Source: Streptomyces xantholiticus
Lineage (GTDB): Bacteria; Actinomycetota; Actinomycetes; Streptomycetales; Streptomycetaceae
Assembly: GCF_014651015.1 (NCBI RefSeq)
Contig: NZ_BMWB01000021.1
Coordinates: forward strand, 62,001-126,000
DNA length: 64,000 nt
Direction: 5' to 3'
Below, piece after piece: positions 27,823 through 35,277 of the stretch. The stretch's first letter is position 1, and each line of letters starts with the position of its first letter. The position numbers and the translations under genes were made by a program. Below the pieces are notes generated by a model. That model had not been told where the DNA came from and searched no databases. It saw only the letters and a program-made list of their open reading frames with translations.

Positions 27823-28173
27823 AGCGAATCTCCTCTGCGTACCGGGTGAAGTGTGGCGAACGCCGCATGTATATCCGCCGTGAATCCCCGCGGGCAAGAG
27901 GTCGTCAAAATGGCGGAGAGCCCTCCACTTTGGGCTGTGACGTGCAAAGATGAGCCGTTCCTTAGTGGACGCCCTACCGTCTGCCCACCATCTCTTCACC
28001 CGTTCCTTAGTGTGCGCGGAGCGATGACAGGCCATCTGGGAAGCGGGTTATGAGCGCTTCTCGCGGATCGCTCGAAGACCCTTGACCATCGAGAAAGGTC
28101 CTCCATAGCCTCCGTTTTGTGCGCAGCCAACCGGCGCACATTCATTCCGACCCACATTGAAGGGAGGGTTCCC
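27823..28173. promoter_or_regulatory. Divergent nosL / nosM control region
   Basis: 351 bp without a gene between the two arms of the cluster. It contains the 13-bp direct repeat CCGTTCCTTAGTG at 27955-27967 and 28000-28012, with a related CCGTCTG at 27977, giving steps of 22 and 23 bp. SARP regulators bind helically phased repeats, so this is a candidate NosP operator. On the minus strand TATACA (27873-27868) is a possible nosL -10. On the plus strand TTGACC at 28082 with CATAGC about 16 nt later is a possible nosM promoter. Confidence 0.5.
27955..28012. repeat. Direct repeat CCGTTCCTTAGTG, two copies
   Basis: Exact 13-bp copies at 27955-27967 and 28000-28012, 45 bp start to start, between nosL and nosM. 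The 9-bp part CCGTTCCTT occurs again at 30905-30913, ahead of the L11-like gene. This placement suggests a shared cluster operator. No binding is demonstrated. Confidence 0.6.
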
Positions 28174-28323
28174 ATGGAAGCGGAGCTGAACGGGCTCGAC
28201 ATCGACGCCCTGGAGATTTCCGAATTCCTGGACGAGAACCGGCTGGAGGACAGCGAGGTTGTCGCCAAGGTGATGTCGGCCTCCTGCACCACCTGTGAGT
28301 GCTGCTGTTCCTGCTCTTCCTGA
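28174..28323 (+). CDS. nosM: Thiopeptide precursor with nosiheptide core
   Basis: 49-residue precursor peptide. Residues 1-36 are an acidic leader containing LDIDALEISEFLDE and LEDSEVVAKVMSA. Residues 37-49 are the core SCTTCECCCSCSS, which is the nosiheptide core peptide. Its cysteines become thiazoles, its serines and threonine become dehydroamino acids and the pyridine, and the glutamate at position 6 links to the indole ring. The ATG at 28174 has AGGGAGG at 28161-28167. It is divergent from nosL and followed by a hairpin. Too small to trust by length alone, but the core makes it certain. Confidence 0.97.
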   Translation: MEAELNGLDIDALEISEFLDENRLEDSEVVAKVMSASCTTCECCCSCSS

Positions 28324-28365
28324 CCCCAGGAGTGCATCAGGTGATCAGCGTGCATTGACACTAGG

Positions 28366-28405
28366 GAGCGGTGTCCGCGCCGGTTCTTCGGCACGGACAC
28401 CGCTC
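28366..28405 (+). terminator. Hairpin between nosM and nosN
   Basis: 12-bp stem (28366-28377 with 28394-28405), continued after one mismatch by an inner GCCG/CGGC stem and a 6-nt loop. It sits in the 124-bp gap between the precursor and nosN. As an attenuator it would keep precursor mRNA in excess over the enzyme genes, a common arrangement in RiPP clusters. Confidence 0.65.
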
Positions 28406-28447
28406 TCCTGATCCCGGCATGCCACATCGGCTGTGAAAGGAATTTCC

Positions 28448-29695
28448 ATGCCCTCCACGGCACCGCTCGTCGCGGATACGTCAGTCTCCGGTCTTCCTAT
28501 GAGTACACCGGGCCGGCGGGTGGTGATGCTCTATGTGCACGTACCGTTCTGCCACTCCCGGTGCACCTTCTGCGACTGGGTCCAGGCCATTCCCAACAAG
28601 GATTTGCTCCGCCGCCCGGAGGACTCCGTCCGGCGCTCGTACATCGACGCGATGTGCCGTGAGATCAAGGCCCGTGGGGCGGAGATGCTCCGTGAGACGC
28701 ACACCCCCTACGTGATGTACTGGGGAGGCGGCACGGCCAGCAGTCTGGATGAGCGTGAGGCCACCCAGATCATGGAAGCGCTGCGGTCCTCCTTCGACTT
28801 CGACGGGGTCGCCGAGGCCACGATCGAGTGCAGCCCGGACACCGTGGACGCCGCGAAGCTGCGCTTCTTCCGCTCGTTGGGCTTCAACCGGGTCTCCAGC
28901 GGCGTACAGTCCTTCGACAACGCCAGGCTGCGGCAGCTGGGCCGCCGGCACTCCGCCGAGCAGGCAGAGCGGATCGTCCACAACGCCCGGGAAGCCGGCT
29001 TCGAGGACGTCACGATCGACATCATGTCGGGCTTCCCCGACCAGGACGCCGAGGAACTCGACGCCACGGTGGCCAAGGCGCTGGAGCTGCCGCTGAGCCA
29101 CCTGTCGCTCTACTCGTTCCGCCCGACGCCCGGCACCTTCATGCGGCGCAAGATGGCCGGGGCGGAGAAGCGGGACTATCTGCGCAAGCAGCAACTCCTC
29201 TTCACCCGGGCCCGCCAGGCCATCCACGGATCGGGGCTGACCGAGTACGCCTCGGGCTACTTCGGCAAGGTCTCGCCGTTCGCGGCGATGTACTTCCAGC
29301 TCCGCGCCGACACGGTGGGGCTGGGGTCCGGCGCCATCTCTCTGCTGGACGGGCGGTTCCAGTCCCATAAGAAGGGGCAGTTGCACTCCTACATCAGTGA
29401 CCCGCTCGGCTTCGACATCGATGTGCCGGCCGGCCAGGACCGGGTCCTCGTCTCACTGCTCCAGGCCGGACTCGCGATGTTCGACGGGGTCCTGCGGGAC
29501 CAGTGGCGGCTCGCCACCGGCACAGAGCTGACCGAGGTGCTGACCCGGCCGTCGATCGCCCCGCTCGCCGAATTCCTCCGCGGCCGGGGGCTGGTCGAGG
29601 ACGAGCGAGGCATCCGGCTGCCCCGGAAGCAGGCCGGCATCACCCTGATCGAGCTCGCCTTCGAGATGGCCATGTCCCAGCCGGAGCTGGGATGA
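28448..29695 (+). CDS. nosN: Class C radical SAM methylase, NosN-like
   Basis: 415-residue HemN-like radical SAM protein. Cysteines C35, C39 and C42 in FCHSRCTFCDW bind the iron-sulfur cluster. The HemN-type GGGTAS, ECSPDT and GVQSFD segments follow, with a C-terminal HemN domain. NosN transfers a one-carbon unit to the indole and links it as an ester to the core glutamate, closing the side ring. The ATG at 28448 has GAAAGGA 6 nt upstream; the in-frame GTG at 28433 overlaps that site. It overlaps nosO by 4 bp (ATGA). Confidence 0.93.
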   Translation: MPSTAPLVADTSVSGLPMSTPGRRVVMLYVHVPFCHSRCTFCDWVQAIPNKDLLRRPEDSVRRSYIDAMCREIKARGAEMLRETHTPYVMYWGGGTASSLDEREATQIMEALRSSFDFDGVAEATIECSPDTVDAAKLRFFRSLGFNRVSSGVQSFDNARLRQLGRRHSAEQAERIVHNAREAGFEDVTIDIMSGFPDQDAEELDATVAKALELPLSHLSLYSFRPTPGTFMRRKMAGAEKRDYLRKQQLLFTRARQAIHGSGLTEYASGYFGKVSPFAAMYFQLRADTVGLGSGAISLLDGRFQSHKKGQLHSYISDPLGFDIDVPAGQDRVLVSLLQAGLAMFDGVLRDQWRLATGTELTEVLTRPSIAPLAEFLRGRGLVEDERGIRLPRKQAGITLIELAFEMAMSQPELG

Positions 29696-30792
29696 CCACG
29701 CGCAGCAGCACGGACGCCGCACCGGCCGCGGGGAACGTCCCGCTGGAGCCGGACCCGGCGGACGACTGGCTGGAGATCCGGCTGATGGGGACCGCGGCCG
29801 ACCGGGACCGCCTGCTGCGGGAGGTGGCCCGCCCGCTGCTGACCATCGTGGCCCCTGACCGGCCCGGATTCTTTCTGCCGGTCCCGGCGACCGACCCGAA
29901 CACCGCCGCTCTCTGCGTGCAGTTGCGGCCGGAAGCGGAAGAGGAGTCCCGCGCCTGCCTGAGCCAGGCACAAGAGCGTGCGCGGGCGATCGGCGGGATC
30001 GAGGTGACGGCCGTCCCGGCCCGGCTGGTCCCGCTCGCCGGTTCCGTGTTCGCCGGGCCGCGGCTGGGGCCGGTCACCCGGTCGGTGCTGGCGTCGGCAT
30101 GCCCGGCGCTGCTGGAGCTGACCGTCGCGGCGGAGCGCGGCAGGCCCGCCCTGCTGTGGGCGGCGGCGGAACTGATGGCTGCGCATCTGCGGGGCGTCAG
30201 TACCGCGGGGCCGGCGACCGTACAGCAACTCGTGGAGGGACGGGAAGGCGTCCCTCTCGGCTTTCTCAGCTACCGCTCGCACGCCGAGGCGTTCGTCGCG
30301 TCCAGCCGTGATCCGCAGGGCGCGCAGGCGATGCTGGAGCAGAAGTACGAGCGGATCGCTGCCCAGGTGGAGGCCCTGGTCGACGGGGTGCTGGCACAGG
30401 CCGAGGGTCGCGGACCCGTGGTGTCCCCGGCCGCGGCGACCTGGTTCCAGGCTGTGCATCCGGTCAAGGCCGCGGTGACGGAGGACTTCCGCGCGGGGCG
30501 CCTACGGCTCCAGGACGAGGGCCCAGATCCGGTCAATGGCGGTGATCTGAAAGACAGTTCATTCCATCGGATCGTCGCCGGCTCGGATGGCTTGCAACGT
30601 TTCCTGAACGAGGATCCGGCCTTCCTGGCCACCCGGCTGCTGACCAGCCTGCTCTACGTCGGCCTCGAGGCCGGCGGCATCGCGCTGGCCGAACGCTACT
30701 TCCTCTGCTACGCGGTCAGTCGAGCCTGCGAAGCGCTCTTCGGGGTGAATGCCCTGGCAGTGGTAACGGCTCTGGCCCGGGGCAGGGGCTGA
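29692..30792 (+). CDS. nosO: Pyridine synthase (TclM/TbtD type), NosO-like
   Basis: 366-residue protein of the divergent LanB-like family that joins two dehydroalanines by a formal [4+2] cycloaddition and expels the leader, forming the central pyridine. The N-terminal DDWLEIRLMG and the helical C-terminal part with SSFHRIVAGS and ALAERYFLCYAVSRACEALFG fit this group. The start overlaps the nosN stop as ATGA, so the two are coupled. The assignment relies on gene order and distant family features, as these enzymes have few invariant motifs. Confidence 0.85.
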   Translation: MTTRSSTDAAPAAGNVPLEPDPADDWLEIRLMGTAADRDRLLREVARPLLTIVAPDRPGFFLPVPATDPNTAALCVQLRPEAEEESRACLSQAQERARAIGGIEVTAVPARLVPLAGSVFAGPRLGPVTRSVLASACPALLELTVAAERGRPALLWAAAELMAAHLRGVSTAGPATVQQLVEGREGVPLGFLSYRSHAEAFVASSRDPQGAQAMLEQKYERIAAQVEALVDGVLAQAEGRGPVVSPAAATWFQAVHPVKAAVTEDFRAGRLRLQDEGPDPVNGGDLKDSSFHRIVAGSDGLQRFLNEDPAFLATRLLTSLLYVGLEAGGIALAERYFLCYAVSRACEALFGVNALAVVTALARGRG

Positions 30793-31008
30793 GTACGTCC
30801 CGGAAACGAGGCAGAACACGCCATGCCAGGGGCGTCGGTCGCTTTGATCAACGAAATCCCATGAGCTTTCGCGACCCTCAGGAAACGAAGAGTTCCGGAA
30901 TTCACCGTTCCTTTTCTGCTGGCCGAAAGACATCGACCTCCTGCGGGGCCACATGGGTCAGGTGTTAGTTTTCCGGCAGAGTTCGCACGTTGTTATGAAG
31001 GAGCCACC

Positions 31009-31455
31009 ATGTCCACGCAGCCTCAGCCCAAGAAGAAACTGAAGATCAACGCAACTGTGCGCGTCCGACAGCCTGCGGGAAACGCGAACGTGGCAAAGAT
31101 CGGCCAGGTGCTCGGTGCCCATGGCGTGAACATTGCCGGCGTGATGAAGGAGTTCAACGCCGCCACCGCGGTGCACAGCGGGCTCGAAGTCTCCGCCGAC
31201 GTCATCATCTTCGAAGACCGCTCCTTCGAACTGGCCGTCAAGACCCCGACCGCCGCCGGTCTGCTGCGCCAGGCCGCGGGAGTACAGAAGGGCAGTTCCC
31301 AGCCGCACACGGAGCAGGCCGGCACCATCACGCGCGAGCAGCTCCGACAGATTGCCACGACCAAGCTTCCCGACCTCAACACGGACAGCGTCGAGGAGGC
31401 CGAGCGCATCGTGGCCGGCTCCGCCCGCTCCATGGGTATAAAGGTGGTCGACTGA
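31009..31455 (+). CDS. Cluster-borne ribosomal protein L11 paralogue, probable self-resistance
   Basis: 148-residue L11 homologue. The body is conserved: GVNIAGVMKEFNAAT, FEDRSFELAVKTP, ATTKLPDLNTDS and a SARSMGI end. The segment that normally reads close to ANPxPPVGPALG is ANVAKIGQVLG here (residues 26-36). All four prolines are lost and one residue is deleted. In L11 this loop contacts thiopeptides bound to 23S rRNA, and changes at these prolines are known to give thiopeptide resistance. The usual rplA/nusG neighbours are absent, so this is a second copy. GAAGGAG lies 7 nt before the ATG. Its location between nosO and nosP points to target substitution as immunity. Confidence 0.92.
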   Translation: MSTQPQPKKKLKINATVRVRQPAGNANVAKIGQVLGAHGVNIAGVMKEFNAATAVHSGLEVSADVIIFEDRSFELAVKTPTAAGLLRQAAGVQKGSSQPHTEQAGTITREQLRQIATTKLPDLNTDSVEEAERIVAGSARSMGIKVVD

Positions 31456-31485
31456 CGTGGACGGCCGGCATCGAACCGAGATGGC

Positions 31486-31740
31486 GTGAGTTCGCTGGAG
31501 CGGGAGCGGCGAAATATAAGGGCGACACAGCTCGCCGGTGCGGCAGTGTCACACTTCCTGGCCAACGATGAGGCGGCACTGAAGGAATGCCTGCGGCAGA
31601 TTCCGGACCCGCCCGGCGCCCTTACCGGAATGCTGCGTTTCGCCGCCCTTGCCGCCACTGTCGTCGCCGAGGACTCGGAGTCCGACCCGGCGGACATTGC
31701 TCGCCTACTGGTCCTCCGAGTCGCCGAACTGGAATCCTGA
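31486..31740 (+). CDS. Small unknown protein downstream of the L11 paralogue
   Basis: 84-residue mostly helical protein starting at GTG 31486, 30 bp after the L11 stop. It has a charged start MSSLERERRN, an Ala-rich middle and an acidic region DSESDPADIARLL. No signal peptide, cysteine pair or known motif is visible. It uses the rare codon ATA, like the last codons of the L11 paralogue. Co-transcription with that gene is likely, but its role is unknown and a weak Shine-Dalgarno leaves the start uncertain. Confidence 0.55.
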   Translation: MSSLERERRNIRATQLAGAAVSHFLANDEAALKECLRQIPDPPGALTGMLRFAALAATVVAEDSESDPADIARLLVLRVAELES

Positions 31741-31892
31741 TTTCTGCTCTCCGGCATTCCCCCGGGGGAGGGACGAGGTCTTCTTCCCAGGGCGTTCAGT
31801 GCCTCTCATCTGATGTGTTCCGGAAATATGCCCAGGGTATGTACCGGGACAGCGCCAGTATGGCGGCCACACTTCAGCACGGGGGGAAAGCA

Positions 31893-32708
31893 ATGTACGT
31901 GGATGTGCTTGGCCCGCTAAAGGTTTCGCAGGGCGTCATCTCGGTGGTTCCCACGGCACCGAAGGCCAAAGTGCTCCTCGCACTGCTGGCCATGCGGGCC
32001 AATCAGTTCGTCCCGGTCTCAATGATCGTCCAGGAACTGTGGCCCAAGAGTGCCCCGGCGTACGCGCGAACCGCCGTGCAGACGTATGTCCTCGACCTGC
32101 GCAAGCGCATGGCCCAGGCCGTGGACCAGTCTCGAGCGGCCGTCGGCTCCGAGTCCAGGCTCGCCTTGGCTACGGAGTCCGAGGGCTATGTACTCAAGGT
32201 CACCGACGACCGGGTGGCGCTGCGGCGCTTCGAGATGTTCACGGCGGTCGGCTACCGCGCCCGGGAGCAAGGCGACTTCCAGGCCGCCTCCGACGCCTTC
32301 GCCAAGGCGCTCGCGCTCTGGCGCGGAGACGCACTCTCCGACATACGCACCGGGCCTCAACTCCAGGCCGAGGTCGAAGAGCTCGAGGAGGCCCACCTCA
32401 ATCTCCTCGATCGCCGTATCGACGCGGATCTCCGTCTGGGACGCCACCATGAGCTCCTGGGCGAACTGCGGGGCATCATCGCCCGGCACCCCACGCACGA
32501 GGGTCTGTGCGCGCATCTGATGCTCGCGCTGTACCGGGCCGGGCGACGCTCGGAGGCGCTGGAGGTTTACCACAAGGTGCGCTCCAGCCTGGTCAAGGAG
32601 TTCGGCCTGGAGCCCTCTCCCGCGCTGCGCCGCCTCCAACGTTCCATGCTCGTCTCCGACCAGGGGCTGGGCGAGGTCAACGTCACCTGGGACGCCCACG
32701 AGCACTGA
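31893..32708 (+). CDS. nosP: SARP family transcriptional activator, NosP-like
   Basis: 271-residue SARP. The N-terminal OmpR-type winged helix runs from MYVDVLGPLKV through VPVSMIVQELWPKSAPAYARTAVQTYVLDLRK. The bacterial transcriptional activation domain follows, with the recognisable GDALSDI and HPTHEGLCAHLMLALYRAGRRSEALEVYH segments, and EFGLEPSPALRRLQ near the end. SARPs activate antibiotic operons by binding repeats beside the -35 region. The ATG at 31893 has GGGGGGA 5 nt upstream. As the only SARP in the window it is the likely pathway activator of both nos arms. Confidence 0.9.
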   Translation: MYVDVLGPLKVSQGVISVVPTAPKAKVLLALLAMRANQFVPVSMIVQELWPKSAPAYARTAVQTYVLDLRKRMAQAVDQSRAAVGSESRLALATESEGYVLKVTDDRVALRRFEMFTAVGYRAREQGDFQAASDAFAKALALWRGDALSDIRTGPQLQAEVEELEEAHLNLLDRRIDADLRLGRHHELLGELRGIIARHPTHEGLCAHLMLALYRAGRRSEALEVYHKVRSSLVKEFGLEPSPALRRLQRSMLVSDQGLGEVNVTWDAHEH

Positions 32709-32759
32709 GCCGTCGCCCGCACCTCGGGCTTCATGAGGCGGGGCGCCGGCGTGAACCTC

Positions 32760-33056
32760 ACCCGCGACAGGATGCCGCTCTCATCACCCCGGTCGGCCAG
32801 GGCCCGAGGGCCTGGGAGCACCTCGAACCGGCGGTGCAGGCCGTCGAGTCGGTCCACAGGGGTGCACCATCTGCGCAGGTCGGCGCCATGAGCCGGCGGT
32901 AGAAGGATCTGCTGCAGTCGTCGAGGTCGGCGTCGTACCGCCGACGGCCGGAGCCGCTCGGCCGCTCGGGTGCAGCAGGCCGGTCTCGTCGTAGTGGTGC
33001 AGGGTGCGCACCGTGACCCCGGCGACTCGGGCGACCTGTCCCCCGGACCAACTCAT
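32760..33056 (-). pseudogene. Decayed MerR/TipA-like regulator
   Basis: The ATG at 33056, with GGAGGAG upstream, opens a MerR winged-helix start, MSWSGGQVARVAGVTVRTLH, then HYDETGLLHPS, close to the start of the thiostrepton-inducible regulator TipA. After about 33 residues the similarity jumps frame: RRRYDADLDD and SFYRRLM are encoded at 32887-32945 in another frame. Beyond this no thiopeptide-binding TipAS domain is visible. The sequence between 32709 and 33142 holds nothing else recognisable. It is a frameshifted remnant next to the cluster border. A DNA-binding-only product from the first frame cannot be excluded. Confidence 0.7.
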
Positions 33057-33142
33057 CCGCGTCCGCTCCTCCGTTTCCGTGACGCACCCCAGCCCGCTTC
33101 CTCACGTTGCGTGAGGCGCAAGCCCGTATCAGCCTGAGGCTT

Positions 33143-34564
33143 ATGGCACTCCACCAGGGCACCCTCGGTACCGACCACGGGCCGGAGCGGCGCAGGCTTT
33201 CGATCAACCCGTTCTTCGGCCTCGCGGACCCGGTCGGCGACATGACCTCGGCCCCGCCGTCGCACCGGCTCCCCGACGGCCCGATGCCGCCTCCCACCGC
33301 GTATCAGCTGGTGCACGACGAGCTGATGCTCGACGGGAACTCGCGGCTCAACCTCGCCACCTTCGTCACCACCTGGATGGAGACGCAGGCGACGGAGCTG
33401 ATGGCGGAGTGCCGCGACAAGAACATGATCGACAAGGACGAATACCCACGCACGGCAGAGCTGGAGCGGCGCTGTGTGGCCATGCTCGCCGACCTGTGGC
33501 ACGCGCCGGACCCGGCCACCGCGGTCGGCTGCTCGACCACCGGGTCGAGCGAGGCGTGCATGCTCGCCGGGATGGCGCTCAAGCGCCGATGGACGAACGC
33601 GAACGCCGACCGCTACCGGGGTGGCGCCCGGCCGAATCTGGTGATGGGCGTCAATGTCCAGGTGTGCTGGGAGAAGTTCTGCAACTTCTGGGAGGTCGAG
33701 GCGCGGCTGGTGCCGATGGAGGGGGACCGATTCCATCTCGATCCGCAGACCGCCGCCGAGTTGTGCGACGAGAACACCATCGGTGTGGTGGCGGTGCTCG
33801 GCTCGACCTTCGACGGCTCCTACGAACCGGTGGACGAGGTCTGCGCCGCCCTCGACGCCGTCCAGGAGCGCACGGGCCTCGACATCCCGGTCCATGTCGA
33901 CGGCGCGTCCGGCGCCATGGTCGCCCCCTTCCTCGACGAGGACCTCGTCTGGGACTTCCGGTTGCCGCGGGTGTCCTCGATCAACACGTCCGGGCACAAG
34001 TACGGGCTGGTCTATCCGGGCGTGGGCTGGGCGCTGTGGCGTTCGTCCGAGGAACTGCCCGAGGAGCTCGTCTTCCGGGTGAACTACCTGGGCGGCGACA
34101 TGCCGACCTTCGCCCTCAACTTCTCCCGCCCCGGCGCGCAGGTGGTGGCGCAGTACTACACGTTCCTGCGGCTCGGGCGGGAGGGCTATCGCGCCGTCCA
34201 GCAGACGGCACGGGACATCGCGAGCGGGCTCGCCCAGGGGATCGAGGCGCTGGGGGACTTCCGGCTGCTCACCCGTGGGGACCAACTGCCGGTCTTCGCG
34301 TTCACGACCGCGCCCGACGTGACGTCCTTCGACGTCTTCGACGTGTCGCGACGGCTGCGGGAGAAGGGGTGGCTGGTGCCGGCGTACACCTTCCCGCCCA
34401 AGCGGGAGGACCTGTCGGTGCTGCGGGTGGTCTGCCGCAACGGGTTCTCCTCGGATCTGTCGGCGCTGCTGCTCGAGGATCTGCGCATGCTGCTGCCGGA
34501 TCTGCGCCGCCAGTCGCACCCGGCGAGCGCGGAGCGGGAACCGGCCCCGTCGTTCCACCACTGA
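33143..34564 (+). CDS. gadB: Glutamate decarboxylase
   Basis: 473-residue PLP enzyme converting glutamate to GABA with consumption of a proton. The PLP lysine is in INTSGHKYGLVYPG. Other family segments are VGCSTTGSSEACMLAGMALKRRW and HVDGASGAMVAPF. The length is typical. The ATG at 33143 was chosen over an upstream TTG at 33107, although the GAGG before it is close (3 nt). No glutamate/GABA antiporter lies next to it, so an acid-resistance role is not shown by context. Confidence 0.93.
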   Translation: MALHQGTLGTDHGPERRRLSINPFFGLADPVGDMTSAPPSHRLPDGPMPPPTAYQLVHDELMLDGNSRLNLATFVTTWMETQATELMAECRDKNMIDKDEYPRTAELERRCVAMLADLWHAPDPATAVGCSTTGSSEACMLAGMALKRRWTNANADRYRGGARPNLVMGVNVQVCWEKFCNFWEVEARLVPMEGDRFHLDPQTAAELCDENTIGVVAVLGSTFDGSYEPVDEVCAALDAVQERTGLDIPVHVDGASGAMVAPFLDEDLVWDFRLPRVSSINTSGHKYGLVYPGVGWALWRSSEELPEELVFRVNYLGGDMPTFALNFSRPGAQVVAQYYTFLRLGREGYRAVQQTARDIASGLAQGIEALGDFRLLTRGDQLPVFAFTTAPDVTSFDVFDVSRRLREKGWLVPAYTFPPKREDLSVLRVVCRNGFSSDLSALLLEDLRMLLPDLRRQSHPASAEREPAPSFHH

Positions 34565-34593
34565 CCGCGTCGTCCGGCCCTGCGTCCCGTGCC

Positions 34594-35235
34594 TCAGAGG
34601 GTGTCCCCCTTGTGCGGTTCGCCGGTCGCGTAGGGGTTCTCCTCGCCTTCCGCGAGCACACCGACGAACGGCTCACCCTCACCCGCGAAGGTGTACGCCC
34701 CGCCCTCGATCCGCCGGATCAGATCACGGGTCCACTCGGCGCCGTAGTCCGCGGAGGAGACCCACAGGTTCATGATCTCGCCGATGTGGCCGAGCGACTC
34801 GGGCCCTTCCTTTGGTGTGTAGTACTCGGTGACCGAGGCACGCCACTCCTCGATGCCGCGGACGCGCATCCTGAGGAGCTCGACGGCTTCCGCCCGAGGC
34901 AGGTCGACGATGAAGCCGATCGCCGCGGAGAGCACGTCCATCTTCTGGTCGTGGGCGGTCAGGGACTCCCGAAGCAGCGCGAAGTACGCCTCCGTGCCCT
35001 TCTGGGTGACCTCGTACTCGGTGCGCGGCGGGCCGCCGGCCGTCGACGGCGCGATCTCGTGCGCGTGCAGCAGTCCCTGCTTCGCCATCTGTTTGAGCGC
35101 GTGGTAGATCGAGCCGGGCTTGGCGTTCGACCACTCGTGGGCGCCCCAGTACTCCAGATCGTTGCGCACCTGGTAACCGTGGGCCCGACCGTGCTGGCGT
35201 ACGGCTCCGAGGACCAGCAGACGGATGGCTGACAT
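34594..35235 (-). CDS. PadR family transcriptional regulator
   Basis: 213-residue regulator with an N-terminal PadR winged helix (AIRLLVLGAVRQHGRAHGYQV, then WSNAKPGSIYHALKQMAKQGLL) and a C-terminal helical dimerisation part (Vir_act_alpha_C-like). PadR proteins usually repress a neighbouring gene and release it on ligand binding. It is divergent from the VOC gene, with only 42 bp between the starts. That gap contains TTCAACTTTGAC, an imperfect inverted repeat that could be its operator. The ATG at 35235 has GGGAAG upstream. Confidence 0.9.
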   Translation of the reverse strand: MSAIRLLVLGAVRQHGRAHGYQVRNDLEYWGAHEWSNAKPGSIYHALKQMAKQGLLHAHEIAPSTAGGPPRTEYEVTQKGTEAYFALLRESLTAHDQKMDVLSAAIGFIVDLPRAEAVELLRMRVRGIEEWRASVTEYYTPKEGPESLGHIGEIMNLWVSSADYGAEWTRDLIRRIEGGAYTFAGEGEPFVGVLAEGEENPYATGEPHKGDTL

Positions 35236-35248
35236 CACCCGGCTTCCC

Positions 35249-35277
35249 TTCTATTCAACTTTGACTAGGGTACTGGC
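35249..35277. promoter_or_regulatory. PadR/VOC divergent promoter, possible leaderless start
   Basis: TAGGGT at 35266-35271 is a good -10 element only 6 nt before the VOC ATG at 35278, so the transcript may begin at or next to the start codon. TTCAACTTTGAC just upstream is a weak dyad, a candidate PadR site. No Shine-Dalgarno precedes the ATG. Confidence 0.4.

Noticed and set aside
28072..28095. TCGAAGA and TCGAGAA as SARP heptads before nosM
   Set aside because: They are 17 bp apart, not a multiple of 11, so they do not fit SARP repeat geometry well.
32567..32857. 96-residue minus-strand frame after nosP
   Set aside because: Overlaps the nosP 3' end and has no recognisable domain; may include part of the MerR remnant but cannot be supported as a gene.
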